From Cellvibrionaceae bacterium (lineage in GTDB: Bacteria > Pseudomonadota > Gammaproteobacteria > Pseudomonadales > Cellvibrionaceae), in NCBI GenBank assembly GCA_025800365.1, contig JAOXRT010000188.1:1-64000 (forward strand): a DNA stretch of 64,000 nucleotides, in the 5' to 3' direction. The first letter of the stretch is position 1. Each line of letters starts with the position of its first letter. The translations under genes were made by a program, and so were the position numbers. Of this stretch, positions 1 through 9,477 are shown piece by piece. The notes under the pieces were generated by a model that saw only the letters and a list, made by a program, of their open reading frames with translations, was not told where the DNA came from and ran no database searches.

Positions 1-75
1 TTTGTCTGGCAGGGCCTCATTCTTGCTAATTGACAATTAAGTTTCACATTTGAAAATTCAGGATTTGGTAGCGCG

Positions 76-903
76 ATGTCATTAACTTTAATTGATCACT
101 TTAGCCTTGATTCGGCTTGCCTTAACTTTCCTGAAGGCAAACTCTATTACTATAAAACTATCGCCGCACCAGCAGATTTGCCAACGCTAATTTTAATTCC
201 AGGTTGGGCCGGTGCGGCGGAAATGTGGCAGCGGCAGTTAAATGCTCTTAGTGGGCGCTTCAATTGCTTGATTTTTGATTACCCTGGCTTTGGTCGCTCG
301 CACTTTCTGTCGGCGAATGAGGCGTCTTGTAATCTGAACTTTCACGCCGAACTAATAAAGATGGCTCTTGATCGAGAAGGTATTGAGGATTGCATTGCGA
401 TAGGCCATTCCATTGGTGGCGCTTTGGCATTAACACTTGCAGAGATAGATACTCGAATCAAAGTGGTTATCGGTGCAGATTCTTTTACCTATATGAATCT
501 CTATCCGCAAGCTGATATGCAAACCGCGATGGCTGTAAAGCAAGGGTTAATGGATGATTTTACTGGCAGTTTAAATGGCCTGATGGACGAGTACTTTCCG
601 CCCGGTTCCGACGCCGAATTGCGCAACTGGGTGGCGAAAACCATGGCGGCGGCTAATGTCCCTGTGGGTGCCGCTATCTTAGAACAGTTTATGTTGTGGA
701 GCTTGCGGGAAAAGTTAGATGCATACCATGGCCCGGTCTTTGCGATAGCCGCAGAAGATACCTATGTAGAAGAAGACTTTCAGCCCGCTTTTGGGGATCG
801 TATCGAGGTCATTTGTATCAGTAAGGCTGGGCACTTTTTAATGTTGGATCAAGCCGAAGCTTTTAATCATCGCTTGCTAAGCTTACTCAATAAACTGGCT
901 TAA
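76..903 (+). CDS. alpha/beta hydrolase
   Basis: A 275-residue single-domain alpha/beta hydrolase. The nucleophile elbow GHSIGG lies near residue 112 and supplies the likely catalytic Ser. A late AGHFLML motif supplies the likely catalytic His, and an oxyanion-type PGWAG segment lies near residue 43. There is no signal peptide, so it is probably cytoplasmic. Substrate cannot be told from sequence; the fold covers esterases, C-C hydrolases and haloperoxidase-like enzymes. It converges on dusA with about 40 bases between stops. The ribosome binding site before the ATG is weak. Family is certain, reaction unknown. Confidence 0.85.
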   Translation: MSLTLIDHFSLDSACLNFPEGKLYYYKTIAAPADLPTLILIPGWAGAAEMWQRQLNALSGRFNCLIFDYPGFGRSHFLSANEASCNLNFHAELIKMALDREGIEDCIAIGHSIGGALALTLAEIDTRIKVVIGADSFTYMNLYPQADMQTAMAVKQGLMDDFTGSLNGLMDEYFPPGSDAELRNWVAKTMAAANVPVGAAILEQFMLWSLREKLDAYHGPVFAIAAEDTYVEEDFQPAFGDRIEVICISKAGHFLMLDQAEAFNHRLLSLLNKLA

Positions 904-945
904 GCCTAAGAAGATTTGAGCCAGTTAATTCTTAGTAAATCGCGC

Positions 946-1908
946 TCAACGAATAAAAGCTGCCGCATCTTCCATAACTTCAATACCTGCTCCAGTCTTG
1001 TGAATATTTTCACTGATATGGCGACGAAATTGGCGAGCGCCAGGCTGACCTTGAAACAAACCCAGTACATGGCGGCTCATAAAGTTAAGCTTGTGCCCGT
1101 TCAATAGCTGCTCACTGCAATAGTCCAGATACTGTTTGTAGATAGTCATTCTATCGGGAATAGTGCGCTCGTCTTGATATATACGCTTATCGACTTCAGC
1201 CAATAAATAAGGGTTGCTATACGCTTCGCGGCCCACCATAACCCCGTCGACTTCCTGCAGTTGCTCTTCACAATCATCGAGGTTTTTTAGCCCCCCGTTA
1301 ATTATGATCTCTAGCTCAGGATATTCTTGCTTTAACTTGTGAACCAATGGGTAACGTAGCGGCGGTACTTCACGATTTTCTTTTGGGCTTAGGCCTTGTA
1401 GCCAAGCTTTGCGTGCATGCACGATAAAGGTTTTGCAGCCTGTAGCGGCAATAGCTTCCACAAAACGGCACATATCAGCGTAGTCTTCCATATCATCAAT
1501 GCCGATACGATGCTTAATGGTGACATCAATGCTACAAGCATCCTGCATCGCTTTAATGCAATCAGCCACAAGCTCCGGCTCGGCCATCAATATTGCGCCG
1601 ATCTTACCTTCTTGCACGCGATCACTAGGGCAGCCGCAATTCAGGTTCACCTCATCGTAGCCCCAATCTTCAGCAAGCTTCGCGCAGTGCCCCAGATCCG
1701 CAGGCGCAGAGCCGCCAAGCTGCAAGGCAATAGGGTGCTCCACCTCACTAAAACTCAAGTGTCGCTCATGCTTGCCGCCTTGAATCAAAGCCGCTGTGGT
1801 CACCATCTCGCTATATACCACTGAGTGCTTACTGATCAGGCGCCAAAGGTAACGGCAATGGCGGTCGGACCAATCCATCATGGGGGCTAGGGTGAAGCGT
1901 CGGTTCAT
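946..1908 (-). CDS. dusA: tRNA-dihydrouridine(20/20a) synthase DusA
   Basis: Flavin enzyme that reduces uridine at positions 20/20a of the tRNA D-loop. The N-terminus has the FMN-binding APMMDWSDRHCRYLWR signature typical of DusA. The catalytic Cys sits in NLNCGCPSDRVQ near residue 95. VHARKAWLQGLSPKENREVP is the DusA-specific segment, and NGG and GVMVGREAY bind the FMN phosphate. Length (320) is normal for DusA. It is transcribed alone, converging with the upstream hydrolase; the next gene on its 5' side diverges. Confidence 0.96.
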   Translation of the reverse strand: MNRRFTLAPMMDWSDRHCRYLWRLISKHSVVYSEMVTTAALIQGGKHERHLSFSEVEHPIALQLGGSAPADLGHCAKLAEDWGYDEVNLNCGCPSDRVQEGKIGAILMAEPELVADCIKAMQDACSIDVTIKHRIGIDDMEDYADMCRFVEAIAATGCKTFIVHARKAWLQGLSPKENREVPPLRYPLVHKLKQEYPELEIIINGGLKNLDDCEEQLQEVDGVMVGREAYSNPYLLAEVDKRIYQDERTIPDRMTIYKQYLDYCSEQLLNGHKLNFMSRHVLGLFQGQPGARQFRRHISENIHKTGAGIEVMEDAAAFIR

Positions 1909-2134
1909 GTTGTTCTATAAATCTATGAATTGGACTCTATTCTATCAGTTTTAAATCTATCGTGGGGATTCTGGCTATCTTTTGAAATTTGAGTTTAATA
2001 TCAGGTCGTCTCAATTGACCAGATCAACAGAAGTTTGCAATATCCCATTTTTGATGCTTACTTATAGCTTGTCCAAATCAGAAGGGCTGTATTAACGATA
2101 TGCTTAAAGTAACTCGCTATATTTGAATATAGAT

Positions 2135-3238
2135 ATGATGTTCGATTCAAGTTTCTATTCCGTTCGAAAGTCTGAGCTGCATTCGAGAACGCAAAAGGGC
2201 GTTATCGTGTCGATTTTACTGTATATGTCGACGGCATTGCTGGAGGTTTATGCACTGGATGGAATTGTCACGGACAGATATTCACCATTGCTAATAAGCT
2301 CTGTTACCTGCCTGTGTTTGGCGGGGCTGGGGTTAATGACCAAGCTTAAGGCGATGAAACAGTACATCGATATTATAGTTGTCCTAGGGGCAGCGGTATT
2401 TTCTATGCAACATGCCTTGTATTTTGATAATGGCTTAGAAGATGCCAATTACCATTTCGTCTTTTCTCAGATATTGGCAACATTTGCGGTAATTTTACTG
2501 TGCAGTACGATTTGGGCGTCGCTGTCTGTTATTGCTGTGATGCTGCTATTACCGCTATTGATCGCTTATTTACTGCCGGGGCCCGCCGAACATATTCTTG
2601 ACCCGGTATCCCTGTATTTTTTAGCTATGGGTGAGGCAGTAGCCGTATTTTATGCTGTGGTTATCGCCGCTGATGGTCGTAGTCGAGATCAAGCACAATT
2701 TGAATTGGAGCAGCGGTCTCGGGAGAACTTTGATCTTGCCAACCGAGACCCCTTGGCCAATTGTTACAATCGTCGCTATTTCGACGTTTATTACGATCAG
2801 GAGTTTTTTGAGTCCTTAAGTGCAAATCGTAATCTAAGCTTGATTATTATCGATATTGATGACTTTAAAAGCATCAATGATCGTTACGGCCATCCTGTTG
2901 GAGATTATGTGATCAAGGGGGTGGTTGAATGTTGCGCTAAAACTATTCGCCCTTCTGATACAGTCGCCAGAATCGGAGGGGAAGAGTTCATCATTGTGTT
3001 GCCAAAAACTTCCGAACAAGAGGCATTAAAGCTAGCCCAGGGTATTCGTGAAAGTGTAGAGCATTCAGGCATAAAGCTAGCTAATGGCGATAGCCTGAAC
3101 TTCAGCATAAGTCTAGGGGTTGCCTCTTTGAGCTCATCGGACAGCAGCATGGAAACCCTACTTCATCGAGCGGATAAAGCTCTGTATCAGTCTAAAGAAA
3201 ATGGAAAAAACTGTGTCACAGTGGGCTCTGTTGCTTAG
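2135..3238 (+). CDS. membrane diguanylate cyclase (GGDEF)
   Basis: Makes cyclic di-GMP from two GTP. The first ~190 residues are hydrophobic with about six predicted membrane segments and no recognisable sensor family. A GGDEF domain fills the rest. The active-site motif is GGEEF (near residue 281), and RPSD lies exactly five residues before it, a complete inhibitory I-site, so product feedback is expected. DPLANCYNRRYF is the usual domain start. The reading frame extends to a TTG at 2123, but the in-frame ATG at 2135 is taken; neither has a clear ribosome binding site. Confidence 0.92.
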   Translation: MMFDSSFYSVRKSELHSRTQKGVIVSILLYMSTALLEVYALDGIVTDRYSPLLISSVTCLCLAGLGLMTKLKAMKQYIDIIVVLGAAVFSMQHALYFDNGLEDANYHFVFSQILATFAVILLCSTIWASLSVIAVMLLLPLLIAYLLPGPAEHILDPVSLYFLAMGEAVAVFYAVVIAADGRSRDQAQFELEQRSRENFDLANRDPLANCYNRRYFDVYYDQEFFESLSANRNLSLIIIDIDDFKSINDRYGHPVGDYVIKGVVECCAKTIRPSDTVARIGGEEFIIVLPKTSEQEALKLAQGIRESVEHSGIKLANGDSLNFSISLGVASLSSSDSSMETLLHRADKALYQSKENGKNCVTVGSVA

Positions 3239-3572
3239 CCGGTTTAAGCTAATAGTGTTTGGGGAACCCTTCTCTAAATGACAATGTCGATGCCCAGCTT
3301 ATTGGTGCCGCCAATTATGCCGGGGTGGAATACCTCTTATAAGTCCGGTTAAAGTCTAGACCATTCTGGTCGAAAAGCTAATTAGTAGATCTCTTTCACG
3401 CCTGCTGCCTTTTGGCGTCCTGCCGTAACGCTTACTTGTAGAATGCAGGAAAGATTCCAAAGGCTGTGCTTACGATAATGAATTATTACAGGGCAAAGAT
3501 GAAAGAGATTAACCGTTTCTCAGTAGTGGCTTGCCGCACGGATCTATGCTTAAAACTTGAGGTTTCTACATT
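3239..3572. other. 334-base gap with inverted repeats between cyclase and chemoreceptor
   Basis: No convincing gene. Perfect 10-base inverted repeats ATCTCTTTCA (3389-3398) and TGAAAGAGAT (3500-3509) bracket about 100 bases. Inside is a smaller pair, TCCTGC (3418-3423) and GCAGGA (3445-3450). Just upstream is a 5-bp hairpin GACCA-TTC-TGGTC near 3359-3371. This would fold as a closed multi-branch structure in the leader of the chemoreceptor mRNA. It does not match the c-di-GMP GEMM riboswitch consensus that the neighbourhood suggests. Confidence 0.35.
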
Positions 3573-5588
3573 ATGAAAATACGCTCCAAATCGATACTAA
3601 TCAGTATCTTACCGGCCTGCGTTATTTTGGTAACGACTCTAGCTTTGCTTCTGAGTTCTTATCGCCAAGATGTTGAGAAGGGAGCGTTGCGAGAGCTGAC
3701 TGTGGAGTTGGAAGCTCTAGGAGCTTCGATTGATGGTAAGAATTTCAATGCAGTATCGACAGCAGAGACCATGGCAGCGACCCAAGTTTCAGGTCTATTT
3801 GGAGCGTATCAGCAGTCTCTTAAGTTTGCGCAGCAAATTCTCTTGACTCACCCAGAATACCAGGGGGCTTACTTTGGTTATGAGCCCAACTCGCAGCTAG
3901 GCATACCCCCTGTAGAGCTAGATTTAGCAGAAGCCACGACGGAAAGTTGTTGTGTGGACGGACGATTTCTACCGTATTTTTCACGCGCTGAAACCGGTAT
4001 TGAACTATCGCCTCTCGCTGATATGGAGAGCAGTCTCTACTATCAGGGGGTGAAGGAAATTTGGGAAGCGAATAAAAACAAAGATGTTCAGGGCTTGATT
4101 ACAGAGCCCTATGTATATGAGGGAGTGCCACTCGTTGAGCAGGTTTTCCCAATCATCATTGACGGCGAGTTCAAAGGCATCGCGGGTGTAGATCGCCGCC
4201 TCGACAGTTTGTTAGATCTAATTGATGGGTTTAAGCCATACAATTCGAGTAAAAGTTATTTAATCAGCCGCCTTGGGAAAATAATCACCTCGACAGATCG
4301 CGTTAGCGAATTATCGATGAAGCCACTGAGTGACTATCCCGCCTTAGAATCGCTTTTTGTTAAACCGACAAGCGGAAGCAAAAGCCGAGTGACAACGGGG
4401 ATTGACCCTATTAATGGGCAGGAAATATTTGTGATTTACACAGTGATCAACACCGGTGATTGGGGATTGGTAACAACGGTTGAATCTCAGGAGGTTCTTG
4501 CGCCGGTACTTAGCAGTACTCAGGAGTCTATTCTCACGGCCTTAGCTCTTCTTCTTGTTATGTGTGGGGTAGTATATGGATTGATTAATGCCATGGTCAG
4601 TCGGCCGCTGAGTCACATTGTTGACAAGTTTAATGAAGTCGCGAGTGGAGGGGGAGATCTAACCACACGCCTAAACTCCGATCGGGCCGATGAGGTAGGA
4701 GACTTATCCCGAGCTTTTAACCAGTTTGTTAAAAATCAGGCTGACATGATTGTGAAGTTGGATCAATCGGTCATGACATTGAACGAACAAGGTGAGGTAA
4801 TCCAGGGAGATATGGAAGCCACATTGAAAGCAATTTCTTTCCAGCAAAATGAAAGTGTTCAGGTTTCAGCTTCTGTAGAAGAGATGTCTCACAGTTCAAA
4901 GGACGTTACTGAAAATGTGTCCCAAGTCGCTAAGAATATATCAATCGCCCGGGGTGATGCGGAAGACGGGTTAAGCTCGGTAAGCAAAGTGGTGAACGAG
5001 GCAAATAGTCTAAAGCTCAACTTGGACGAGATGAAAAAGACAGTTGATGATGTTAGTCAATCAGCTTTGCAAATCAACAAGGTACTGGAAGTCATCAACG
5101 GCATTGCTGAACAAACTAACTTATTGGCTTTGAATGCAGCTATCGAGGCTGCTCGTGCGGGCGAAAAAGGACGAGGGTTTGCCGTAGTTGCAGACGAGGT
5201 AAGAATGCTGGCACAGCAAACTCAGGAATCTACCTCTGAGGTGGCCTCGGTGATCGAAAGTTTGCAGAAAAATTCAGACCTTTCTGTTTCCAAAATGGGG
5301 GCAAACCAAAGTCAGCTCAACGAACTTATGGGAATGGCCGATATTGCTGGACAGTCCTTGGAAAAGATTCATGCGTCGGTCAAGCAAGTGGATGCTTTAT
5401 CCGGACAGATTTCAGTAGCAACAGAACAACAGTTTGGTGCGTCTCAAGAAATCAGCAAGAATTTAAACACTATTTCAGATGCAGCGACGGATTGTGAAAA
5501 ACTTGCTCAAAATACGTCAGCATCTATTAAGAAAATGGATGCCACCTCAAATGAAGTGAAAGATCTTGTGAAGCAATTTCAGGTTTAA
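3573..5588 (+). CDS. methyl-accepting chemotaxis protein with Cache sensor
   Basis: A 671-residue transmembrane chemoreceptor. The first membrane helix is at about residues 8-28. A periplasmic region of ~290 residues follows, consistent with a double Cache ligand-binding domain ([22 protein letters not shown]). The second helix is at ~318-340, then HAMP and a long cytoplasmic signalling coiled coil. The hairpin tip has the near-invariant [19 protein letters not shown] motif. The start has GAGG about nine bases upstream. No C-terminal CheR-docking pentapeptide is seen. The ligand cannot be predicted. Confidence 0.95.
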   Translation: MKIRSKSILISILPACVILVTTLALLLSSYRQDVEKGALRELTVELEALGASIDGKNFNAVSTAETMAATQVSGLFGAYQQSLKFAQQILLTHPEYQGAYFGYEPNSQLGIPPVELDLAEATTESCCVDGRFLPYFSRAETGIELSPLADMESSLYYQGVKEIWEANKNKDVQGLITEPYVYEGVPLVEQVFPIIIDGEFKGIAGVDRRLDSLLDLIDGFKPYNSSKSYLISRLGKIITSTDRVSELSMKPLSDYPALESLFVKPTSGSKSRVTTGIDPINGQEIFVIYTVINTGDWGLVTTVESQEVLAPVLSSTQESILTALALLLVMCGVVYGLINAMVSRPLSHIVDKFNEVASGGGDLTTRLNSDRADEVGDLSRAFNQFVKNQADMIVKLDQSVMTLNEQGEVIQGDMEATLKAISFQQNESVQVSASVEEMSHSSKDVTENVSQVAKNISIARGDAEDGLSSVSKVVNEANSLKLNLDEMKKTVDDVSQSALQINKVLEVINGIAEQTNLLALNAAIEAARAGEKGRGFAVVADEVRMLAQQTQESTSEVASVIESLQKNSDLSVSKMGANQSQLNELMGMADIAGQSLEKIHASVKQVDALSGQISVATEQQFGASQEISKNLNTISDAATDCEKLAQNTSASIKKMDATSNEVKDLVKQFQV

Positions 5589-5874
5589 ATGCTATTCGCT
5601 TTTTAGTCTCCCCGATTAAGTAAATTTTGTTGCCAAGATGGCAGAAAGCAATCGAGGGAGCTTTAGGGGGCAACGAAAATACCATTTGTATTTCCGGGGC
5701 AATAATACCGATTGATAGCGAAATGGTAGCTTCAAACGGATGGCCAATTCTTAATACATAAACCCTAAAGGCTTTTATAGGGCGACTTGCTGTCGCTTTC
5801 GCTTCGCTATTCTTTATTTTGGGAATTCAATGTTATTATTCTTCTTGTAAATTTGAATTTTCCAAGGTAATACC

Positions 5875-7197
5875 ATGCTTAAAATAATCCAACCGATAGC
5901 CAAGTGTGCGTTGCTGGCTTTTTCCTTGATTTCAAGCGGCTTGACCTTTGCTGGGCTTAGTGAGCCTGAATCTCGTTTGCGAGAGCGTGTTATTCAGCAG
6001 TTACCGATGGCTCAGCAGGAGTTGGCGGCGGCGGTAAATATCAACAGTGGTACTATGAATTTTGCCGGTGTTGAGAAGGTAGGGCGCTTATATCAAGCTC
6101 AGTTCGATCAATTGGGCTTTGATACACAATGGTTGCCTGGAGAGTCGTTTAATCGAGCTGGCCACCTTCAAGCCAGCTATGGTAATCGCGGTCCAAAGCT
6201 ACTTATGATTGGCCACTTAGATACGGTATTCGGGAAAGAGAGTACATTTCAACGTTTTCAGGATTTGGGAAATGGCAAAGTAGCCGGCCCTGGTATTACG
6301 GATATGAAAGGCGGAAATACTATTGTAGTTGCCGCTCTACGCGCCTTGAAAGCCGAAGGACTATTAGATGAGATGCAGGTTCGTGTTGTTTTTACTGGTG
6401 ATGAGGAAAGCAGTGGCCGGCCTTTGTCTTTGTCAAAAAAAGCGATTATAGAAGGAGCTAAATGGGCAGATATTGCATTGGGCTTTGAAGATGGTGATAG
6501 CAGTATTAAAACGGCTGTAGTTGCGCGTCGCGGTTCAATGGGATGGACTCTAAAAGTGAAGGGGCGCCCGGCGCACTCCTCTCAGGTATTTAGCGAAGAG
6601 GTTGGCTATGGTGCTGCCTATGAGATGGCTAGAATTCTAAATGCCTTCAGGGGGCAAATTGATGGCCTGGGTGCCGCTACGGTAAACCCCGGTTTACTCG
6701 CAGCGGGTAATGGCCAGATGAAAATGGATGCGACGAACGCGATCGCTATGGCGGGTAAAAGCAATATCGTTCCGCAATTGGCCTATGTAAAAGGTGATTT
6801 ACGCACTTTAAGCCCAGCAGAGCTGGCTCAGGCTCAAGCAAAAATGAAAGCAATTGTTGCTGCTAATTTAAAACACACCGAAGCTGAGCTTGTTTTTGCA
6901 GAGGGTTACCCGCCGATGCCGCCTACAGAGGCTAACAAAGAGCTGTTGTCTTGGTATAGCCAGGTCAGTGAAGATTTAGATTATGGCCCTGTTGCGGCGG
7001 TGAACCCTCGTAAAGCTGGTGCCGCGGATATTTCTTTTGCCGCGGATCATGTAGAGATGGCAATGGACGGCCTTGGTTTGATGGGGGCTGGAGGACACAC
7101 TGTTGATGAAGTGGCGGATATGGATAGCTTTCAAAAGAATATCCATAAGGCGGCGATACTAATGCATCGCCTAGCTCAGCGGCACAAGAATAAGTAA
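5875..7197 (+). CDS. periplasmic M20 family metallopeptidase (carboxypeptidase G2-like)
   Basis: Di-zinc exopeptidase of the M20A/carboxypeptidase G2 type, 440 residues with a Sec signal peptide (cleavage probably after LTFAG). Zinc ligands and catalytic residues are in GHLDTV, the bridging Asp of TDMKGG and the Glu pair of GDEES; a late GAGGHTVDE gives the last His. The dimerisation lid domain is present (RRGSMGWTLKVKGRPAHSSQ). Family members release C-terminal glutamate or cleave other dipeptides. AAGG-type ribosome binding site lies seven bases before ATG. The AraC regulator starts seven bases after its stop. Confidence 0.9.
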   Translation: MLKIIQPIAKCALLAFSLISSGLTFAGLSEPESRLRERVIQQLPMAQQELAAAVNINSGTMNFAGVEKVGRLYQAQFDQLGFDTQWLPGESFNRAGHLQASYGNRGPKLLMIGHLDTVFGKESTFQRFQDLGNGKVAGPGITDMKGGNTIVVAALRALKAEGLLDEMQVRVVFTGDEESSGRPLSLSKKAIIEGAKWADIALGFEDGDSSIKTAVVARRGSMGWTLKVKGRPAHSSQVFSEEVGYGAAYEMARILNAFRGQIDGLGAATVNPGLLAAGNGQMKMDATNAIAMAGKSNIVPQLAYVKGDLRTLSPAELAQAQAKMKAIVAANLKHTEAELVFAEGYPPMPPTEANKELLSWYSQVSEDLDYGPVAAVNPRKAGAADISFAADHVEMAMDGLGLMGAGGHTVDEVADMDSFQKNIHKAAILMHRLAQRHKNK

Positions 7198-7204
7198 GCG
7201 ATCG

Positions 7205-8260
7205 ATGTCAGTTGAGCGCTTAGAGCCAAGTTATCTGCATATTCCCACGATTCCAGCGGGCTTTCTGCAGCATTTGGCTGAGCCTTTACTAGCGGAAGAT
7301 CGCTTTCCTGCTGCTTTGCTCGATGACTATCAATGCTTGTTGGCTCTTGATAAGTTGACGGTTGCTCAGTACAGCGAATTCAGTGAACAGCTTTGTTTGC
7401 ACACCCAGGATGAATGGCTTGGGTTATTGGATAAGGCTGTGCCGCTGGGCAGTCATGTTGCCTTATTGCATCTGTTGCATCCAAGCCCTGATCTTTTTAC
7501 CGCCCTATCTAATGTAAATCGTTTCTTTAGTTTGTTTCTTGATGGTGAGGAGCAACTATTAGATTTATCGCGGTGGCAAAAGGAACAAAAGGTTTACATG
7601 GGGGTATGTGCAAAGGTTGAGCATTTAGAAATTGCTAGCTTGATGCGCGTGTTAAAGTTGAGTTCATGGCTATGTCAGGAGCAGCTCCCCCTAAAAAGCT
7701 TGAGTTTTAGTTTTGCCCCCACTCAGTTTGATAAAGAGTTTGCCTATTTATTTGGCGCCTGGCCGGATTATCAACAGCCGCGTGCTTGTATTCAGTTTCA
7801 CCCTAGTGTTTTGAGTAAAGCCGTAGCCCCTGCTATTGATGCCGAGCAGTACGCTAAAGAAAATCGAGTGCACTCATTATTGTGGCGCAATGAGAGTGAT
7901 CTGCAAAAAATGGTCTATGGCGATATTGCTGCTCATCTTCATGATGCTGCCTTTTCTGCTGATCATGTCGCTGAGCGATTGCATTTGTCGAAAGCGACAT
8001 TGGGGCGCCGTTTAAAAGAAAAGGGCAGCAGCTATTCCGATATTCTCTCGCAGGTTAGAAAAGATAAGGCCTTGCAGTACCTGCATAGCGCTGATGCTGG
8101 CGCCTCGGCGAATGCCATGAGTATAGAACAACTCGCTGAAGCTCTAGGTTATATCGAAATGGCCTCTTTTAGCCGGGCCTTTAAATCGTGGTTCGACTGC
8201 TCCCCCAAACAGTATTGGCAGCGCTATCATGCAAGGCGCTCTGGTGCTGTCAAAAAATAA
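7205..8260 (+). CDS. AraC family transcriptional regulator
   Basis: 351 residues. The N-terminal ~230 residues resemble the arabinose-binding-type effector domain of the OruR/ArgR-like AraC subgroup. The C-terminus holds the two helix-turn-helix motifs: HVAERLHLSKATLGRRLKEKG and a second helix ending ALGYIEMASFSRAFKSWFDCSP. Between the HTHs there is an unusually Ala/Ser-rich linker. It follows the M20 peptidase by seven bases and is probably co-transcribed, so it may regulate that gene or the dioxygenase downstream. The effector is unknown. Confidence 0.88.
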   Translation: MSVERLEPSYLHIPTIPAGFLQHLAEPLLAEDRFPAALLDDYQCLLALDKLTVAQYSEFSEQLCLHTQDEWLGLLDKAVPLGSHVALLHLLHPSPDLFTALSNVNRFFSLFLDGEEQLLDLSRWQKEQKVYMGVCAKVEHLEIASLMRVLKLSSWLCQEQLPLKSLSFSFAPTQFDKEFAYLFGAWPDYQQPRACIQFHPSVLSKAVAPAIDAEQYAKENRVHSLLWRNESDLQKMVYGDIAAHLHDAAFSADHVAERLHLSKATLGRRLKEKGSSYSDILSQVRKDKALQYLHSADAGASANAMSIEQLAEALGYIEMASFSRAFKSWFDCSPKQYWQRYHARRSGAVKK

Positions 8261-8341
8261 CAAATTTCTGCAAGTATTCGACTTTCCAGGTTTTCCACGT
8301 CGCCCTATATTATCGCTATAACGATTAGCCGGGAGGACGCC

Positions 8342-9205
8342 ATGAGTGATGTCTTAAAATCGGATGTCTACCATAGTATGGAGACAGCCACCAAATATAA
8401 GAAAACCCAGTCCAATGCGAAAGATCGCGTAGATCAAGAGCAGTTACAGCAATATTTAGATAAGCTGATGCAAGATGGCTATGTAGTAGTGCCAGATCTC
8501 TTGAGCCAGGAGCAGATTGATATTATCCGTGAAGAAGTCACGCCTATGTTGAACCATAAAGGGCGCAATTTTTTTGAGGGTGAGCTTACCCAGCGGATTT
8601 ATTCGGTTATGGCGAAAACCTTCGCCTTGAATCCGATGGTTGAGCATCCGATGATCTTAGCTCTACTTGACGCTGTTTTGATGCCGAGCTATTTATTGTC
8701 TCAGTTGCAGGTTATCAATATTTTACCCGGTGAAAAGCAACAGCCGCTCCATGCCGATGATGGCTATGTGCAAATGCCGCGTCCAAGAAAATTTGTCAGT
8801 GCCGCTACGGTGTGGGCTATTGATGACTTTACCGCAGAAAACGGCGGCACGATGGTTATTCCAGGCTCCCATAATTGGGGGGATAAGCATCCAGATGAAA
8901 GTGATTTAAAAAATCAAATTCATTGTGAAATGAAAGCGGGCTCGGCGGTATTTTTCTTGGGAACCTTATGGCACGGTGGTGGTGCTAATGTTTCTGATCA
9001 GCCTCGCTTAGCGGCTACGGCGCAATACTGTGAGGGGTTTATTCGGCCTCAAGAGAATTTTAGTTTGTCTGTGCCTTTGGAGCGGGCGGCGCAATGTTCG
9101 GAGGATATAAAACGAATGCTGGGCTATTCAATCTTTGGGCCGTTTATGGGCATGGTTGATGGTAAGCACCCTAAGCGTTTATTAGAGCCGTTTTTAAATA
9201 AGTAA
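8342..9205 (+). CDS. phytanoyl-CoA dioxygenase (PhyH) family protein
   Basis: Predicted Fe(II)/2-oxoglutarate-dependent oxygenase, 287 residues. The iron-binding facial triad is visible as HADDG (HxD) near residue 140 and the distal His in LWHGGGAN near residue 217. The following RLAAT Arg would bind 2-oxoglutarate. PGSHNWG is a typical family motif. The start is strongly supported by GGGAGG five bases before ATG. Substrate is unknown; family members hydroxylate acyl-CoAs, ectoine and other small molecules. It ends just before the palindromic duplication at 9222-9472. Confidence 0.88.
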   Translation: MSDVLKSDVYHSMETATKYKKTQSNAKDRVDQEQLQQYLDKLMQDGYVVVPDLLSQEQIDIIREEVTPMLNHKGRNFFEGELTQRIYSVMAKTFALNPMVEHPMILALLDAVLMPSYLLSQLQVINILPGEKQQPLHADDGYVQMPRPRKFVSAATVWAIDDFTAENGGTMVIPGSHNWGDKHPDESDLKNQIHCEMKAGSAVFFLGTLWHGGGANVSDQPRLAATAQYCEGFIRPQENFSLSVPLERAAQCSEDIKRMLGYSIFGPFMGMVDGKHPKRLLEPFLNK

Positions 9206-9221
9206 GTTGCAAGCATAAAGA

Positions 9222-9472
9222 AGGGGTCAGAACCCAATGGTTCTGGAATTGCTGTTTTATATGGAGGAGCCGCAGGTAGATCTTGGTTTTAAATTTTAGA
9301 TCTCGACTTCGATGTGGGGTCAGAACCTAAGGGTTCTGACCCTGGGTTTGGCACAATGGTTCTGGAATTGCTGTTTTATATGGAGGAGCTGCAGGTAGAT
9401 CTTGGTTTTAAAATTTAGATCTCGGCTTCGATGTGGGGTCAGAACCCGAGGGTTCTGCCCCCGTTGCTGTGC
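9222..9472. repeat. 119-bp direct duplication with REP-like palindromes
   Basis: Two near-identical 119-bp copies, 9235-9353 and 9354-9472, lie between convergent genes. Each ends in a palindrome GGGTCAGAACC ... GGTTCTGACCC (9317-9342, and 9435-9461 with a degraded right arm); a third half-element starts at 9223. The 3-4 base centre of each palindrome varies while the arms are kept. Similar GGGGTCAGAAC arms occur beside REP-associated tyrosine transposases in other gammaproteobacteria, but none is in this window. It may also terminate transcription from both sides. Confidence 0.75.
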
Positions 9473-9477
9473 GAAGT

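Noticed and set aside
916-1107. 63-codon frame antisense to dusA
   Set aside because: Shadow of the dusA coding strand without its own signals.
3239-3572. GEMM-type c-di-GMP riboswitch
   Set aside because: The conserved aptamer core blocks of that motif are not present in either orientation, despite the suggestive neighbours.
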